From the NCBI RefSeq assembly GCF_007970665.1, contig NZ_CP042430.1, positions 682,001 through 746,000 of the forward strand: a DNA stretch of 64,000 nt, in the 5' to 3' direction. The notes under the pieces were generated by a model. The model was not told the DNA's origin. It saw nothing but the letters and a program-made list of their open reading frames with translations, and did not search any database. A program made the translations under genes and the position numbers. Shown piece by piece: positions 7,421 to 15,971 of this stretch (position 1 is the stretch's first letter; each line of letters begins with the position of its first letter). The stretch comes from Baekduia soli (GTDB lineage Bacteria > Actinomycetota > Thermoleophilia > Solirubrobacterales > Solirubrobacteraceae).

Positions 7421-7698
7421 GCCCCCTGCTCCACCAGGTCGAGGGCCACGAGCCGCTCCACGAAGCCCTGCACATCGGTGACGGCCCGTGCGCGATCAAC
7501 GTCGTAGGCCGAGCACAGCACGTCGGCCATGGCGGGCAGCGTGGTGCCCTGCACGATGAGGGGCCACAGCTCGGTCGCGCTGCCGCCGAGGCCCACGTAG
7601 TTCCAGGTCGAGGAGTCCAGGACGACGATCTGGCCGTCGACCTCGCGCCATGGGACGTCGCCCGAGCGCAGGCGGATCACGGATGGATCGTCGGACAT
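7417..7698 (-). CDS. Lasso leader-binding RRE protein B1 (PqqD-like)
   Basis: A 93-residue stand-alone RiPP recognition element. It has the PqqD-like winged-helix pattern: three N-terminal beta strands (SVIRLRSGDVPWREV, GQIVVLDSSTWNYVGL) then helices (SATELWPLIV, TVTDVQGFVERLVALDLVE-like end). In lasso clusters B1 binds the leader through the Tyr-x-x-Pro segment and delivers it to B2. It is the first gene of the B1-B2-C operon, with a -10-like TAGTAT 15 bases upstream of its ATG. Confidence 0.87.
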   Translation of the reverse strand: MSDDPSVIRLRSGDVPWREVDGQIVVLDSSTWNYVGLGGSATELWPLIVQGTTLPAMADVLCSAYDVDRARAVTDVQGFVERLVALDLVEQGA

Positions 7699-7713
7699 CG
7701 GTCGCGAGCAGTG

Positions 7714-7723
7714 ATACTACGGT
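7714..7723. promoter_or_regulatory. Overlapping divergent -10 elements between B1 and the nucleotidyltransferase gene
   Basis: TAGTAT on the minus strand (7719-7714) lies 15 bases from the B1 ATG. TACGGT on the plus strand (7718-7723) overlaps it and faces the nucleotidyltransferase gene. No clear -35 is seen for either. Confidence 0.4.
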
Positions 7724-7762
7724 CATGTTCGCCCGGCAAGCCTGCGGTCGCCGGCCCTGCTC

Positions 7763-8968
7763 TTGACGAGGGAGCGCCGAGCGGTCAGCGGCGACGAGCC
7801 CGCCCATCGGCTCCTGCGCCTTCTCTGCAGCACGCAGGAGCGCCGCGCCGCGCGCGCCGAGGAGGCCGGCCGACTGGCCGCCGTGGTCGACGCGCCGACG
7901 CTTGCCGCGCTCGCCGCGCGCCAGCGCCTGCTGGGCATCGTCCCTGGCCGGTTGCGGGAGGCCGGCCTCGGCGCGCCGGCGGCCGAGCTCGAGGCGCTGC
8001 TCGGCGACGTGCCCCGCCACGAGCGCGCCGAGGGCGGACGGCTGCAGCTCATCACGCTCGGCCTGCTGCTCGAGCTCGAGCGCCACGGGATCGCGGCGCT
8101 GGCCCTCAAAGGCCCGCTGCTGGGCGAGGCGCTCTACGGGGACGCCGGCGCGCGGCCGTCCAGCGACGTCGACCTCCTCGTCGGCCGCGACGACCTGGCG
8201 CGGGCGGTCGACGTCGTGCGGGCGCACGCCTACCGCGCGCCCGAGGATCCGCCAGGCCCCGACGGCCTGCCACCGCTGCACTGGTGCCTGCGGCCCGCCG
8301 CCGGCTCGGCGCCCAACGTCGAGCTGCACTGGCGCGTGCACTGGCACGAGACGACCTTCTCGCCCCAGCTGCTGGCGCACGCGCTCCCCGATCCCGCCTG
8401 GGGGCGCCGCGCGCCGGTGCAGTGGGAGCTCGCCACGCTGCTCCTGATCTACGCGCGCGACGGGTTCGCCGGGCTGCGCATGGCCTGCGACCTCGCGACG
8501 CTGGCCGACAGCGACCGGGCGCGGGCCCTCCCCGACGGCGCGATCGCGTCCGTCGTCGACCGCGTCCCCGAGCTGGCCGGGACCCTGGCGGCCGCGGCGC
8601 TGACCGCGGAGCGGATCGTCGGCATGCCCGCCGCGCCGTGGACCCGGCGCCGCCCCCGCCCGGCGCCGCTGGTCACGCGGCTGGCCGACTGGCGCCTGCT
8701 CGGCGACACGGTGCAGCTGCACGCCGAGCAGCGGCTTGTCGACGTCCTGGTCGCACCCAGGCACCAGCGTGGTGCGGCGCTGCGCCATCAGCTCTTCCCG
8801 AGCCTCGAGGAGCTGCGCTGGATGATCGGCGACGCAGCGCCGGGCCCGATCCGCCGCCGCCATCAGCTCGCGCACGCGCCGAGCACGCTGCTGCGCTGGA
8901 TGGCGCCGCTGCGTCGCGGCGCCCGCGTCAGTACTCCACGAGCGTCCCGTTCCGCCGGCAGCTCCTGA
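7763..8968 (+). CDS. Nucleotidyltransferase-family protein of the lasso/glycan cluster
   Basis: A 401-residue protein of the NTP_transf_5 type. The polymerase-beta-like core shows GIAALALKGPLLGEALYG, where the Lys aligns with the family, followed by the acidic pair in RPSSDVDLLV (SDVD). Later segments VELHWRVHWHE and LLLIYARDGFAGLRMACDL are typical of the family. Such proteins recur in lasso clusters and in exopolysaccharide clusters; nucleotidylation of the peptide or a partner is possible but unproven. The start is uncertain: TTG 7763 is the first conventional codon, with CTG 7742 and 7757 upstream in frame. The 3' end overlaps the convergent permease by 41 bases. Confidence 0.78.
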   Translation: MTRERRAVSGDEPAHRLLRLLCSTQERRAARAEEAGRLAAVVDAPTLAALAARQRLLGIVPGRLREAGLGAPAAELEALLGDVPRHERAEGGRLQLITLGLLLELERHGIAALALKGPLLGEALYGDAGARPSSDVDLLVGRDDLARAVDVVRAHAYRAPEDPPGPDGLPPLHWCLRPAAGSAPNVELHWRVHWHETTFSPQLLAHALPDPAWGRRAPVQWELATLLLIYARDGFAGLRMACDLATLADSDRARALPDGAIASVVDRVPELAGTLAAAALTAERIVGMPAAPWTRRRPRPAPLVTRLADWRLLGDTVQLHAEQRLVDVLVAPRHQRGAALRHQLFPSLEELRWMIGDAAPGPIRRRHQLAHAPSTLLRWMAPLRRGARVSTPRASRSAGSS

Positions 8969-9731
8969 TCGCCATGCCGACCGCGGCGCCGGCCAGCGGC
9001 AGCCCGACGATCGCGAAGCCCACCATCTTGGCCAGCGACACCCAGGTGCTCTCCGTCAGCGGCAGGCCGAGCAGCAGGTGGCGCAGCAGCTCGACGGCGG
9101 GCGTGAACGGCTGCACCTCGGAGGCCCAGCGGATCCAGCCCGGCAGCAGGCTCGTCGGGAAGTACAGCCCGGCCGACAGCGAGACCAACGCGATGATGTA
9201 GCTGGCTCCCGGCGCCTGCTTGAACCGCAGCATCACGGCGCTCATGAGCAGCGTCAGCGGCGCGAAGGACAGCGCCCCCAGCAGCCCCACGGGGATCGCC
9301 AGCGCGACCGTCGCCCAGTGCAGCCGCACGCCGAAGATGACGACCGCGAGCGCCAGCGTGACGGCCGACATGATCGAGGCCAGCGCGAAGGGGAAGATCA
9401 TCAGGCTCGCGACGCTGGCGGTGGGCCCGAAGGGCGACAGGGCCATCCGCTCGAACGTTCCGGCCACGAGCTCCTGGCGCAGCTGCATCGGGCTCTCCAG
9501 CGTGGACTGCAGCACCTGGAGGATCACGAGGCCGACGACGACGAAGCCGAAGTACTCCTTCGGGGAGTGGAACGGCTCCACCCGCACGAGCTTCGACACG
9601 TAGTAGAACAGCGCGAGCGTGAAGACCGTGCCGACGCTCTGGGTCACCAGCCGCCCGCGGTAGCTCGTGTAGATCAGCGCATCGCGGCGGATGAGCGCCA
9701 CCGTCGCGGCGAGGCGGGGCGGGAGGCTCAC
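8928..9731 (-). CDS. ABC-2 type transporter permease
   Basis: A 267-residue polytopic membrane protein with about six TM segments, of the ABC-2 / Wzm type used to export polysaccharides, peptides or drugs. Visible features include the amphipathic N-terminus (LAATVALIRRDALIYTSYRG), TM segments such as FGFVVVGLVILQVL and the conserved FKQAPGASYIIALVSLSAGLY region. Its GTG overlaps the ATPase stop (GTGA), so subunit pairing is clear. It ends inside the 3' end of the convergent nucleotidyltransferase gene. It may export the lasso product or a glycan; classical lasso exporters are fused ABC proteins instead. Confidence 0.82.
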   Translation of the reverse strand: MSLPPRLAATVALIRRDALIYTSYRGRLVTQSVGTVFTLALFYYVSKLVRVEPFHSPKEYFGFVVVGLVILQVLQSTLESPMQLRQELVAGTFERMALSPFGPTASVASLMIFPFALASIMSAVTLALAVVIFGVRLHWATVALAIPVGLLGALSFAPLTLLMSAVMLRFKQAPGASYIIALVSLSAGLYFPTSLLPGWIRWASEVQPFTPAVELLRHLLLGLPLTESTWVSLAKMVGFAIVGLPLAGAAVGMAIRSCRRNGTLVEY

Positions 9732-10450
9732 CGCGGCTCCAGCCGGCCGCCGGCCAGCACGAGCGTCGCGTCGAAGTCCACCGACGCGCGGTCGTCGCCC
9801 GGCGAGATCCACAGGCACGCGCCGCCGACCTGCGCGGTGCGGGCGATCGCCGCGGCCAGCAGGTCGGCCGCCGCGTCGTCGAGCGAGTTCATGGGCTCGT
9901 CGAGCAGCGTCAGCCGCGGCTCGTGCAGGAACGCCATCGCCACGCGCAGCCGCTGGCGCTGACCCATCGACATGCGGTCGGTGCGCGCACCCTCGAGGTC
10001 GTGCAGCGCGAAGTCGGCCATCGACCGCTCGACGGCCGCGCGGCGCCGCGCGGCCGGCAGCAGGGCCAGGCGCGACCACAGGTCGAGGTGCTGGCGGACC
10101 GTCAGCCGCGCGTAGAGCCCCCGGTCGCCGGCCGACAGGAACCCGACGCGCCGCTGCACGGCCTCGCGGTCGCGGACCGGGTCGTGGCCCTCGACGCGGA
10201 CGGTGCCCGCCTCGGGCAGCACGAGCCCGGCGATCACCCGGATCAGCGTGGTCTTGCCCGCGCCGTTGGCGCCGACGATCCGCGTGCGCGAGCCCGCGCG
10301 CACCGTGAGCGACACGGCGTCGAGCACCGGGCGCTCGAGCCGCGGCCACCGCTTCGTCAAGCCCTCGACGACCAGGATCTCGGCATCGTCGCGGGCGGCC
10401 CCGCGCGGACCCGGCAGCGGGTCGGGCGACTGCTCGCGGATGGCCGGCAT
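9728..10450 (-). CDS. ABC transporter ATP-binding protein
   Basis: A 240-residue ABC ATPase partnered with the downstream permease. Walker A is IVGANGAGKTTLIRVI, the signature is a variant RMSMGQRQRLRVAMAF, and Walker B is PRLTLLDEPMNSLDD. The H-loop position reads LWISPGDDRAS, with no obvious switch His, which is unusual and could impair or alter hydrolysis. It starts at ATG 10450; TAAGCT lies 11 bases upstream as a possible -10. Cargo is probably the lasso peptide or a surface glycan. Confidence 0.82.
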   Translation of the reverse strand: MPAIREQSPDPLPGPRGAARDDAEILVVEGLTKRWPRLERPVLDAVSLTVRAGSRTRIVGANGAGKTTLIRVIAGLVLPEAGTVRVEGHDPVRDREAVQRRVGFLSAGDRGLYARLTVRQHLDLWSRLALLPAARRRAAVERSMADFALHDLEGARTDRMSMGQRQRLRVAMAFLHEPRLTLLDEPMNSLDDAAADLLAAAIARTAQVGGACLWISPGDDRASVDFDATLVLAGGRLEPR

Positions 10451-10461
10451 GGAGATCCGCG

Positions 10462-10467
10462 AGCTTA
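10462..10467 (-). promoter_or_regulatory. Candidate -10 element TAAGCT for the ABC exporter genes
   Basis: TAAGCT on the minus strand ends 11 bases before ATG 10450, in the short gap after the sugar transferase gene. The -35 is not recognisable. Confidence 0.3.
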
Positions 10468-10501
10468 GACCCCGCCTCAGCCGGAGGCCCCGCGGTGGTC
10501 G

Positions 10502-12064
10502 CTACAGCCCGCGACGGGCCAACATGTAGGGCACGGTCCGCGCCAGGATCTTGAAGTCCTGGAACAGGCTCCACGTCGTCACGTACAGGTAGTCGATCTT
10601 GACCATCTCGTGCATCGGCACGCGCGAGGAGCCCATGATCTGCCAGTGACCCGTCATGCCCGGCGTCAGGTGCAGCCGCCGCCGGTCATAGCCCGTGATG
10701 ACCTTGTCCTCGCTGCGGATGAGCGGCCGCGGCCCGACGAGCGACATCTCGCCGCGCAGCACGTTGATGAGCTGGGGCAGCTCGTCCAGCGAGGACTGGC
10801 GCAGCCGGCGGCCCATGCGGGTGATCCGCGGGTCGTCGGCGATCTTGAACAGCCCGTCGGCCTCGTTGTGGGCCATGAGATCGTCCTTGCGCTGCTCGGC
10901 GTCGGTGACCATCGAGCGGAACTTGAAGATGCGGAAGAGGTGGCCGTCGCGACCGATGCGCTCCTGGCGGAAGAAGACCGGCCCGCGCGAGTCGAGCTTG
11001 ATGAGCGCTGCGATGACGGCGAACAGGGGCGCGAGGAACACGAGGCCCACGAGCGCGCCGACCACGTCGAACGCGCGCTTGACCAGGCGCGAGGAGCGCG
11101 ACAGCGCGAACTCGCGCACACCGAGCAGGGTCATGCCGCCCAGGTCGTCACAGACCACCGTGTTGCCCACGACGTCGAAGACGTGCGGGACGATGCTCAC
11201 CCGGACGCCGAGCGCCTTGGCCGCGCGGATGAGGTCGACGGTGACCTGCGGGTTGGTCTGGCTCGGCACGACGAGCACGCGGTGGGCGTCGAGCTGGTGG
11301 ATGAGGTGCCCGAAGGTGTCCTGGTCGACCGGGCGCTCCTCCGAGGAGAAGTCCGACACGCGCTGCAGCGACATGCGGCCCACGAGCTTGGCGTGGATGC
11401 CGGCCATCTCGAGCTTGTGCTGGACGCGCCCGTAGGTGACCGCGTCGCCGACGAGCAGCAGCCGCTCCTCGGCCACGCCCCGCGAGGCCACGGCGCGGGC
11501 GACCCAGCGGAAGCCGAGGCCGAAGGCCAGCAGCGTGGCCCACAGGACCAAGGCCTGGGACTTGCCCAGGGTGCCGTTGATGACGATGCCGTCGACCATC
11601 CACACGGCCATCGTGTAGAGCGTGGCCAGCTCGAGCATCGCCGGGGCCTCTTCCAACGTCGTCTTGTGGACGAGCAGCTCGTCGCGGTCGTACAGACCGC
11701 TGAGCTTGGAGGCCAGGATCACCAGCGGCAGGCCGACCAGGACGGTGACGCTGAGGTGGTCGTCGCCCAGCAGGTCGACGCAGACGACCAGGGCGACGAG
11801 GGCGGAGAGCGCGTCGGCGGTGGCGAGCCACAGCCGGTAGTGGCGATCGCGATGCGCCACGGCGGCGTTCGGCCGGGGCGCCTCTTCGATGGGTCGGGGA
11901 AGCGGCCGGAGGCCGGTGATGCGACGCAGGGTCACCGTGCGCCGACGTCGGACGTCGGGCACGCGAAGATCAACTCGCGAGGAAATCGTTCTGCCGTTCG
12001 TTTGCGCTTGGACGTGCCGTGTTGCGCCTCCTGGAGCTTCGGTCACACCGGCCCCCTCGGCCAC
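10502..12064 (-). CDS. Polyprenyl-phosphate sugar phosphotransferase (initiating glycosyltransferase)
   Basis: A 520-residue enzyme that should start exopolysaccharide repeat-unit synthesis by transferring a sugar-phosphate to undecaprenyl phosphate at the membrane. The N-terminal half has four hydrophobic segments (such as LSALVALVVCVDLL) and a nucleotide-fold middle. The C-terminal catalytic domain has a TM segment (VVGALVGLVFLAPLFAVIAAL), then IKLDSRGPVFFRQERIG, FKFRSMVTDAE, SLDELPQLINVLRGEMSLVG and GLTPGMTG-type HLTPGMTGHWQI. The start at GTG 12064 is uncertain; GTG codons about 30-40 residues further in are also possible. It confirms that the surrounding cluster makes a surface polysaccharide. 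Confidence 0.9.
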   Translation of the reverse strand: MAEGAGVTEAPGGATRHVQAQTNGRTISSRVDLRVPDVRRRRTVTLRRITGLRPLPRPIEEAPRPNAAVAHRDRHYRLWLATADALSALVALVVCVDLLGDDHLSVTVLVGLPLVILASKLSGLYDRDELLVHKTTLEEAPAMLELATLYTMAVWMVDGIVINGTLGKSQALVLWATLLAFGLGFRWVARAVASRGVAEERLLLVGDAVTYGRVQHKLEMAGIHAKLVGRMSLQRVSDFSSEERPVDQDTFGHLIHQLDAHRVLVVPSQTNPQVTVDLIRAAKALGVRVSIVPHVFDVVGNTVVCDDLGGMTLLGVREFALSRSSRLVKRAFDVVGALVGLVFLAPLFAVIAALIKLDSRGPVFFRQERIGRDGHLFRIFKFRSMVTDAEQRKDDLMAHNEADGLFKIADDPRITRMGRRLRQSSLDELPQLINVLRGEMSLVGPRPLIRSEDKVITGYDRRRLHLTPGMTGHWQIMGSSRVPMHEMVKIDYLYVTTWSLFQDFKILARTVPYMLARRGL

Positions 12065-12567
12065 GACTGGTCACATGCGTCGCCGTTCGGGGGCGCACGC
12101 CAGACCTCGTGCTCCAAGGTATCGAGGCCCGGCGGGGTTCTCCAGCTACATGCTGTCGCCCCTTCCTAGAGCACCGATAGACCCCGAGTCCAGCCACATT
12201 TGCGGTGACTTGACCCCAGGTGACACCAAACCTCCCCATCGGTCCCCGGTCTGCACAGGGCCCGGGTGCGTTGCAAGCGTTCTTGCGCATCCGACGCTGA
12301 CCGGGGACGGGAGGGTCATGTCACCGATCCCGTGCGTTCACCGTCTGCGTCAGGACCTTCTCGGGGTCAGTTCGTGCGACGTTGCACAGGTCGCCGCCGC
12401 CGGACCGCAGCAAATCTGCCGAGCCGGGCCCGCCGATCCTCCACGGCCATCTCCGCCCACCCCGGCCACGAGCGCGCCATACCAACCTGAACATGACCAG
12501 AACTTGCGCTCGCGCCGGCACGCGAGCTGACCCGGTCGGGTGAGGCGGCACCCGCCGCCGTGGGTGC
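12065..12567. other. Intergenic region without a convincing gene
   Basis: About 500 bases of lower GC than the flanks. All open frames here lack protein-like composition. It must hold the promoter of the leftward sugar-phosphotransferase gene, but I find no clear -35/-10 pair. A short inverted repeat, GCAAG-cgtt-CTTGC, lies at 12273-12286. No riboswitch or RNA gene was recognised. Confidence 0.5.
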
Positions 12568-12779
12568 TCAGCCGATGCCGAAGCCCACGCGCTGCTCGTC
12601 CTTCTCGACGCGCAGCCAGAGGACGTGCTCGAGGTTGAGCCGGATCGACCCGTCCTCGGCGTCGACGTCGTGCCAGCCCTCGGTCCCGAGGGCGTCACGG
12701 AGCCGCGACAGCTCAGCGTCGCTGACGCGGGTCGCCAGCGGGGGCTGGCCTGGAAGCCGATCGAGATGCGCTGAGCCAT
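12568..12779 (-). pseudogene. Small hypothetical protein gene, frameshifted by one missing C
   Basis: From ATG 12779 (MAQRISIGFQASP) the frame fails, but the adjacent frame continues LATRVSDAELSRLRDAL, then DAEDGSIRLNLEHVLWLRVE, and ends VGFGIG at TGA 12570-12568. Inserting one C in the CCCCC run near 12741 gives a smooth 70-residue acidic protein. The span (212 nt) is exactly one base short of a whole number of codons. TAGGCT lies 6 bases before the ATG. The function is unknown to me. The break is either a recent mutation or a homopolymer error in the assembly. Confidence 0.65.
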
Positions 12780-12808
12780 GCCCAGAGCCTACTTGCCTTC
12801 AGACCCGA

Positions 12809-13216
12809 CTAGTGATCCACGGGCTGGACGATCTCCGTCAGCACCCCGCCGGTGGACGCCGGATGCAGGAAGGCGACGTGCGACCCGCGGATGCCGATCC
12901 GGAACTCCTCGTCGATGAGGCGCATCCCGGCGGCCTTGAGGTCGGCCAGCGCCCGCTCGATGTCGGGGACCTGGTAGGCGATGTGGTGCATGCCGGGCCC
13001 CTTGCGGGCCAGGAACTTGCCCACGGGCGTGTCGGGGCCCAGGGGCGACAGCAGCTCCACGTGGTTCTCGCCCACGTCGAGCAGGACGGCGTCGACGCCC
13101 TGGTCGATCACCGCCTCGCGGTACACCAGCTCCATCCCGTAGGTGGACTCGTACAGGGCGATGGCGGCGTCGAGGTCCTCGACGGCGATCCCCACGTGGT
13201 CGATGCGCGCGAACAT
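12809..13216 (-). CDS. mce: Methylmalonyl-CoA epimerase
   Basis: A 135-residue VOC-superfamily enzyme that interconverts (R)- and (S)-methylmalonyl-CoA in propionate and odd-chain fatty acid metabolism. Metal ligands expected of the fold are visible: His in DHVGIAV, Glu in NHVELLSPL, His in GMHHIAYQV and Glu in VLTEIVQ. Length is normal. TAAGGT ends 8 bases before the ATG, so the mRNA is probably leaderless. No mutase genes are nearby. Confidence 0.92.
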   Translation of the reverse strand: MFARIDHVGIAVEDLDAAIALYESTYGMELVYREAVIDQGVDAVLLDVGENHVELLSPLGPDTPVGKFLARKGPGMHHIAYQVPDIERALADLKAAGMRLIDEEFRIGIRGSHVAFLHPASTGGVLTEIVQPVDH

Positions 13217-13224
13217 GGCGCGCG

Positions 13225-13230
13225 ACCTTA
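13225..13230 (-). promoter_or_regulatory. Candidate -10 TAAGGT of mce
   Basis: TAAGGT on the minus strand sits 8 bases upstream of ATG 13216, fitting the leaderless promoter pattern of the window. Confidence 0.45.
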
Positions 13231-13266
13231 CCCGCCGGACCGGGGCACGCGCCGCCGGGCGGCGGC

Positions 13267-13272
13267 TACTGT
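13267..13272 (+). promoter_or_regulatory. Candidate -10 TACTGT of the lipoprotein gene
   Basis: TACTGT ends 6 bases before ATG 13279, the leaderless spacing. Confidence 0.45.
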
Positions 13273-13278
13273 CCAGGC

Positions 13279-14253
13279 ATGCGGTCGGTCGTGCTCTGTG
13301 TCCTGCCCGCGCTGGTCGCGGTGGCCGTCGGGTGCGGCGGCGGCTCCTCGGGCCGGACCGACACCGCGCAGCAGGCGCTGCAGCTCGGCCGCCCCGGCTC
13401 GGCGTGGCGGGCGCTGACGCCCGCCCAGCAGCTCGACGCGGTCAAGGACTGCCGACTGGGCGCCGCGGTGGCCGCCAGTACCGCCAGCGGCTCCGGGCCC
13501 GCCTTCTTCAGCGACCGCTACCGGGCCATCCAGCGCCTGCAGGAGTCGACGCTGACCACCGCGCTGGACCGCTGGTTCGCGGCCGCCGGCCATGCCGGTC
13601 AGAGCTTGCAGGAGGGCTGCACGGCGGTCGCCGAGCGCCTCGCGGACATCCCATCCGTGGCCCGGCGGCCCCACGTCGAGTTCGCCCTCCCGGTCACCGG
13701 CGGCAAGGGGCCGCTCGGCCTCGAGGTGGCCGGCCCCGACATCGAGCTCGTCGGGCGCGTGAGCCCCTCGGGCGCGCGTGTGACGCTCTCGCGCCCCGGC
13801 GACCGCGCCCGCAGCACGGCGACCTGGCGCATCGATCAGCGGGGCGACACCGTGCGCGTCTCGCTGCGCTCGATCCCGCTCGGCGTCTCCTACCTGCGCG
13901 TCGACGTGGCCGGCCCGGGCGTGCGGCGCGCCGGGCGCCTGCTGGTCATCGACCGCTCCCACGCGCCGTCGCGGCGCCCGCCGCGCACGTTCGCGCCCGT
14001 GCTGCTGCGCGGCACGACGTCGCGCACGCTGTCGGTCCTCTACATCCCGCGCGCCGCCCGGGCGACCGTGCGCTCCGACGGCCCGGTGACCCTGACGGCC
14101 TCGGGCAGCCTGCTCGTGGCCCACCGGCCGGGGCCGACCACCACCGCGACGATCCGCCCGGCGCTCTACCACGACGTGCGCATCGCCGCGGCGGGCCCGT
14201 GGGTCCTGCGGATCGAGCCCGTCGGCGCCGCCCAGGGCGGCGGAGGGCCCTAG
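13279..14253 (+). CDS. Predicted lipoprotein of unknown function
   Basis: A 324-residue secreted protein. The N-terminus is a lipoprotein signal: Met-Arg, hydrophobic core VVLCVLPALVAVAV, then the lipobox VAVGC with the modified Cys at about residue 19 and a Gly/Ser linker. The first mature half is helical (TPAQQLDAVKDCRLG, FSDRYRAIQRLQEST) and the second half looks beta-rich, with repeated strands (ARVTLSRPGDRAR, VLLRGTTSRTLSVLYIP). I recognise no family. The 3' end shares CTAG with the convergent FtsH-like gene. Confidence 0.75.
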   Translation: MRSVVLCVLPALVAVAVGCGGGSSGRTDTAQQALQLGRPGSAWRALTPAQQLDAVKDCRLGAAVAASTASGSGPAFFSDRYRAIQRLQESTLTTALDRWFAAAGHAGQSLQEGCTAVAERLADIPSVARRPHVEFALPVTGGKGPLGLEVAGPDIELVGRVSPSGARVTLSRPGDRARSTATWRIDQRGDTVRVSLRSIPLGVSYLRVDVAGPGVRRAGRLLVIDRSHAPSRRPPRTFAPVLLRGTTSRTLSVLYIPRAARATVRSDGPVTLTASGSLLVAHRPGPTTTATIRPALYHDVRIAAAGPWVLRIEPVGAAQGGGGP

Positions 14254-15914
14254 GCGGCGGTGTTGTCGTCGTCCTCGCCGCCCGGGTGGGGCAGCGGGGT
14301 GACGGCGGCGATGCGGGGGCGCTCGGGCGGGGGCGCGGGCACGCCGCGCGGGCGGCGGTGCGCGGTGCGGTCCACGCCGTCCATGATCTGGTCGATCTCG
14401 CCGCGGTCGAGCGTCTCGCGCTCGATGAGCGCCTGGGCCAGCTCCTCGAGCTTGGGCCGGTGGCGCGTGATGAGGTCGTAGGCGGCGCGCTGGGCCTCGA
14501 AGGCCAGCTCCTGCTGCTCCTCGTCGCGGATGCGGCGCGTGAGGTCGGAGACGATGTCGGCGTCGGTCACCGCGCGGACGCCGGCGGTGGCGGTGCCCAT
14601 GCCGTAGTCGTGGACCATGGAGTGGGTGATCTCGGCGACGCGATGCAGGTCGTTGGCGGCGCCGGTCGTGACGACACCGAAGACGATGGCCTCGGCGACG
14701 CGGCCGCCGAGCAGGACGGTCATCTGGTCGACGAGCTCCTCGCGCGTCTTGAGGTAGCTGTCCTCGTCAGGCAGGTTCATGACGAACCCGAGGGCCTGGC
14801 CGCGCGGGACGATCGAGATCTTGTGCACGCGCTCGGAGGCGATGAGCAGCTCGCGGCACAGGGCGTGGCCGGCCTCGTGGTAGGCCACCACCTTGCGCTC
14901 GTGCTCGTTGAGCGTGGTGTTGGTCTGCACGCCCGCGACGACGCGCTCCAGCGCCCCGTCGAAGTCCTCGCGCCCGAGGGCCTGGCCCGAGCGGCGCGCG
15001 CAGAAGATCGCGGCCTCGTTGCAGAGGTTGGCCAGCTCGGCGCCGGTCAGGCCGCTCGTCTGCTGGGCGACGAGGTGCAGGTCGACGTCGGCGCGCAGCG
15101 GCTTGTTGGCCGTGTGGACCTCGAGGATGCGCCGGCGCCCGTCGACGTCGGGCGGCGAGACGAAGACCTGGCGGTCGAAGCGGCCGGGGCGCAGCAGCGC
15201 GGGGTCGAGCTTGTCGAGCAGGTTGGAGGCGGCCATGACCACGAGCCGCCCGGAGGAGGCGAAGCCGTCCATCTCGACGAGCAGCTGGTTGAGCGTCTGC
15301 TCGCGCTCGGAGTTGTTGTCGCTGCCGCGCCGGGCGCCGACGGCGTCGAGCTCGTCGATGAAGATGATCGCGGGCTCGCTCTTGCGGGCCTCGCGGAACA
15401 GGCGGCGGATGCGGGCGGCGCCCAGGCCGGCGAACATCTCGACGAACGAGGACGCCGACTGGGAGTAGAACGTCGCGCCGGACTCGTGGGCGACGGCCTT
15501 GGCCAGCAGGGTCTTGCCCGTGCCGGGCGGCCCGTGCAGCAGGACGCCGGCGGGGACGCTGGCGCCCAGGCGCTTGAAGGGCCTGGGGTCGCGCAGGAAG
15601 TCGACGACCTCCTGCAGCTCGCGCTTGGCCTCGTCGACGCCCGCGATGTCCTCCCAGTTGACCTCGACGCCGGCGTCGGGCTTGATCTCGACCGGCTTGG
15701 TCTTGGGCATCGTCTTGAGCATCCGCCACATGACGACGCCGAAGATCACGATGAAGATGATCGAGGCGAACCCCGACCAGTTGTTGCCGAAGTCCTGCAG
15801 GCGCTCGGTGAGCGTGGCGTGATGGACGGGCAGGGGCGCCGTCGGGATCTTCGTGAACCTCGAGGGATCGACCGACGTCGTCGACGTCGTCGCGGTCGTG
15901 AGGGCGGCCGTCAT
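14250..15914 (-). CDS. FtsH-like ATP-dependent zinc metalloprotease with one visible membrane helix
   Basis: An AAA+ protease that unfolds and degrades membrane and regulatory proteins. Walker A is GVLLHGPPGTGKTLLAKA, Walker B AIIFIDELDAVG, the second region of homology LLRPGRFDRQVF, and the M41 zinc site HEAGH with a later Asp in TTGAANDLHRV. Canonical FtsH has two TM helices around a periplasmic domain; here only one is evident (FASIIFIVIFGVVMWRML). The C-terminus is Pro-rich. I start at ATG 15914 (554 aa); an ATG at 15983 would add 23 low-complexity residues and run into the AGCGGAC repeat region. Confidence 0.88.
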   Translation of the reverse strand: MTAALTTATTSTTSVDPSRFTKIPTAPLPVHHATLTERLQDFGNNWSGFASIIFIVIFGVVMWRMLKTMPKTKPVEIKPDAGVEVNWEDIAGVDEAKRELQEVVDFLRDPRPFKRLGASVPAGVLLHGPPGTGKTLLAKAVAHESGATFYSQSASSFVEMFAGLGAARIRRLFREARKSEPAIIFIDELDAVGARRGSDNNSEREQTLNQLLVEMDGFASSGRLVVMAASNLLDKLDPALLRPGRFDRQVFVSPPDVDGRRRILEVHTANKPLRADVDLHLVAQQTSGLTGAELANLCNEAAIFCARRSGQALGREDFDGALERVVAGVQTNTTLNEHERKVVAYHEAGHALCRELLIASERVHKISIVPRGQALGFVMNLPDEDSYLKTREELVDQMTVLLGGRVAEAIVFGVVTTGAANDLHRVAEITHSMVHDYGMGTATAGVRAVTDADIVSDLTRRIRDEEQQELAFEAQRAAYDLITRHRPKLEELAQALIERETLDRGEIDQIMDGVDRTAHRRPRGVPAPPPERPRIAAVTPLPHPGGEDDDNTAA

Positions 15915-15971
15915 CGCAGCGAAGGACACGCCCCTTCCATCGGCTGTTCGGGGCGGCGACTTGACCGGTCG

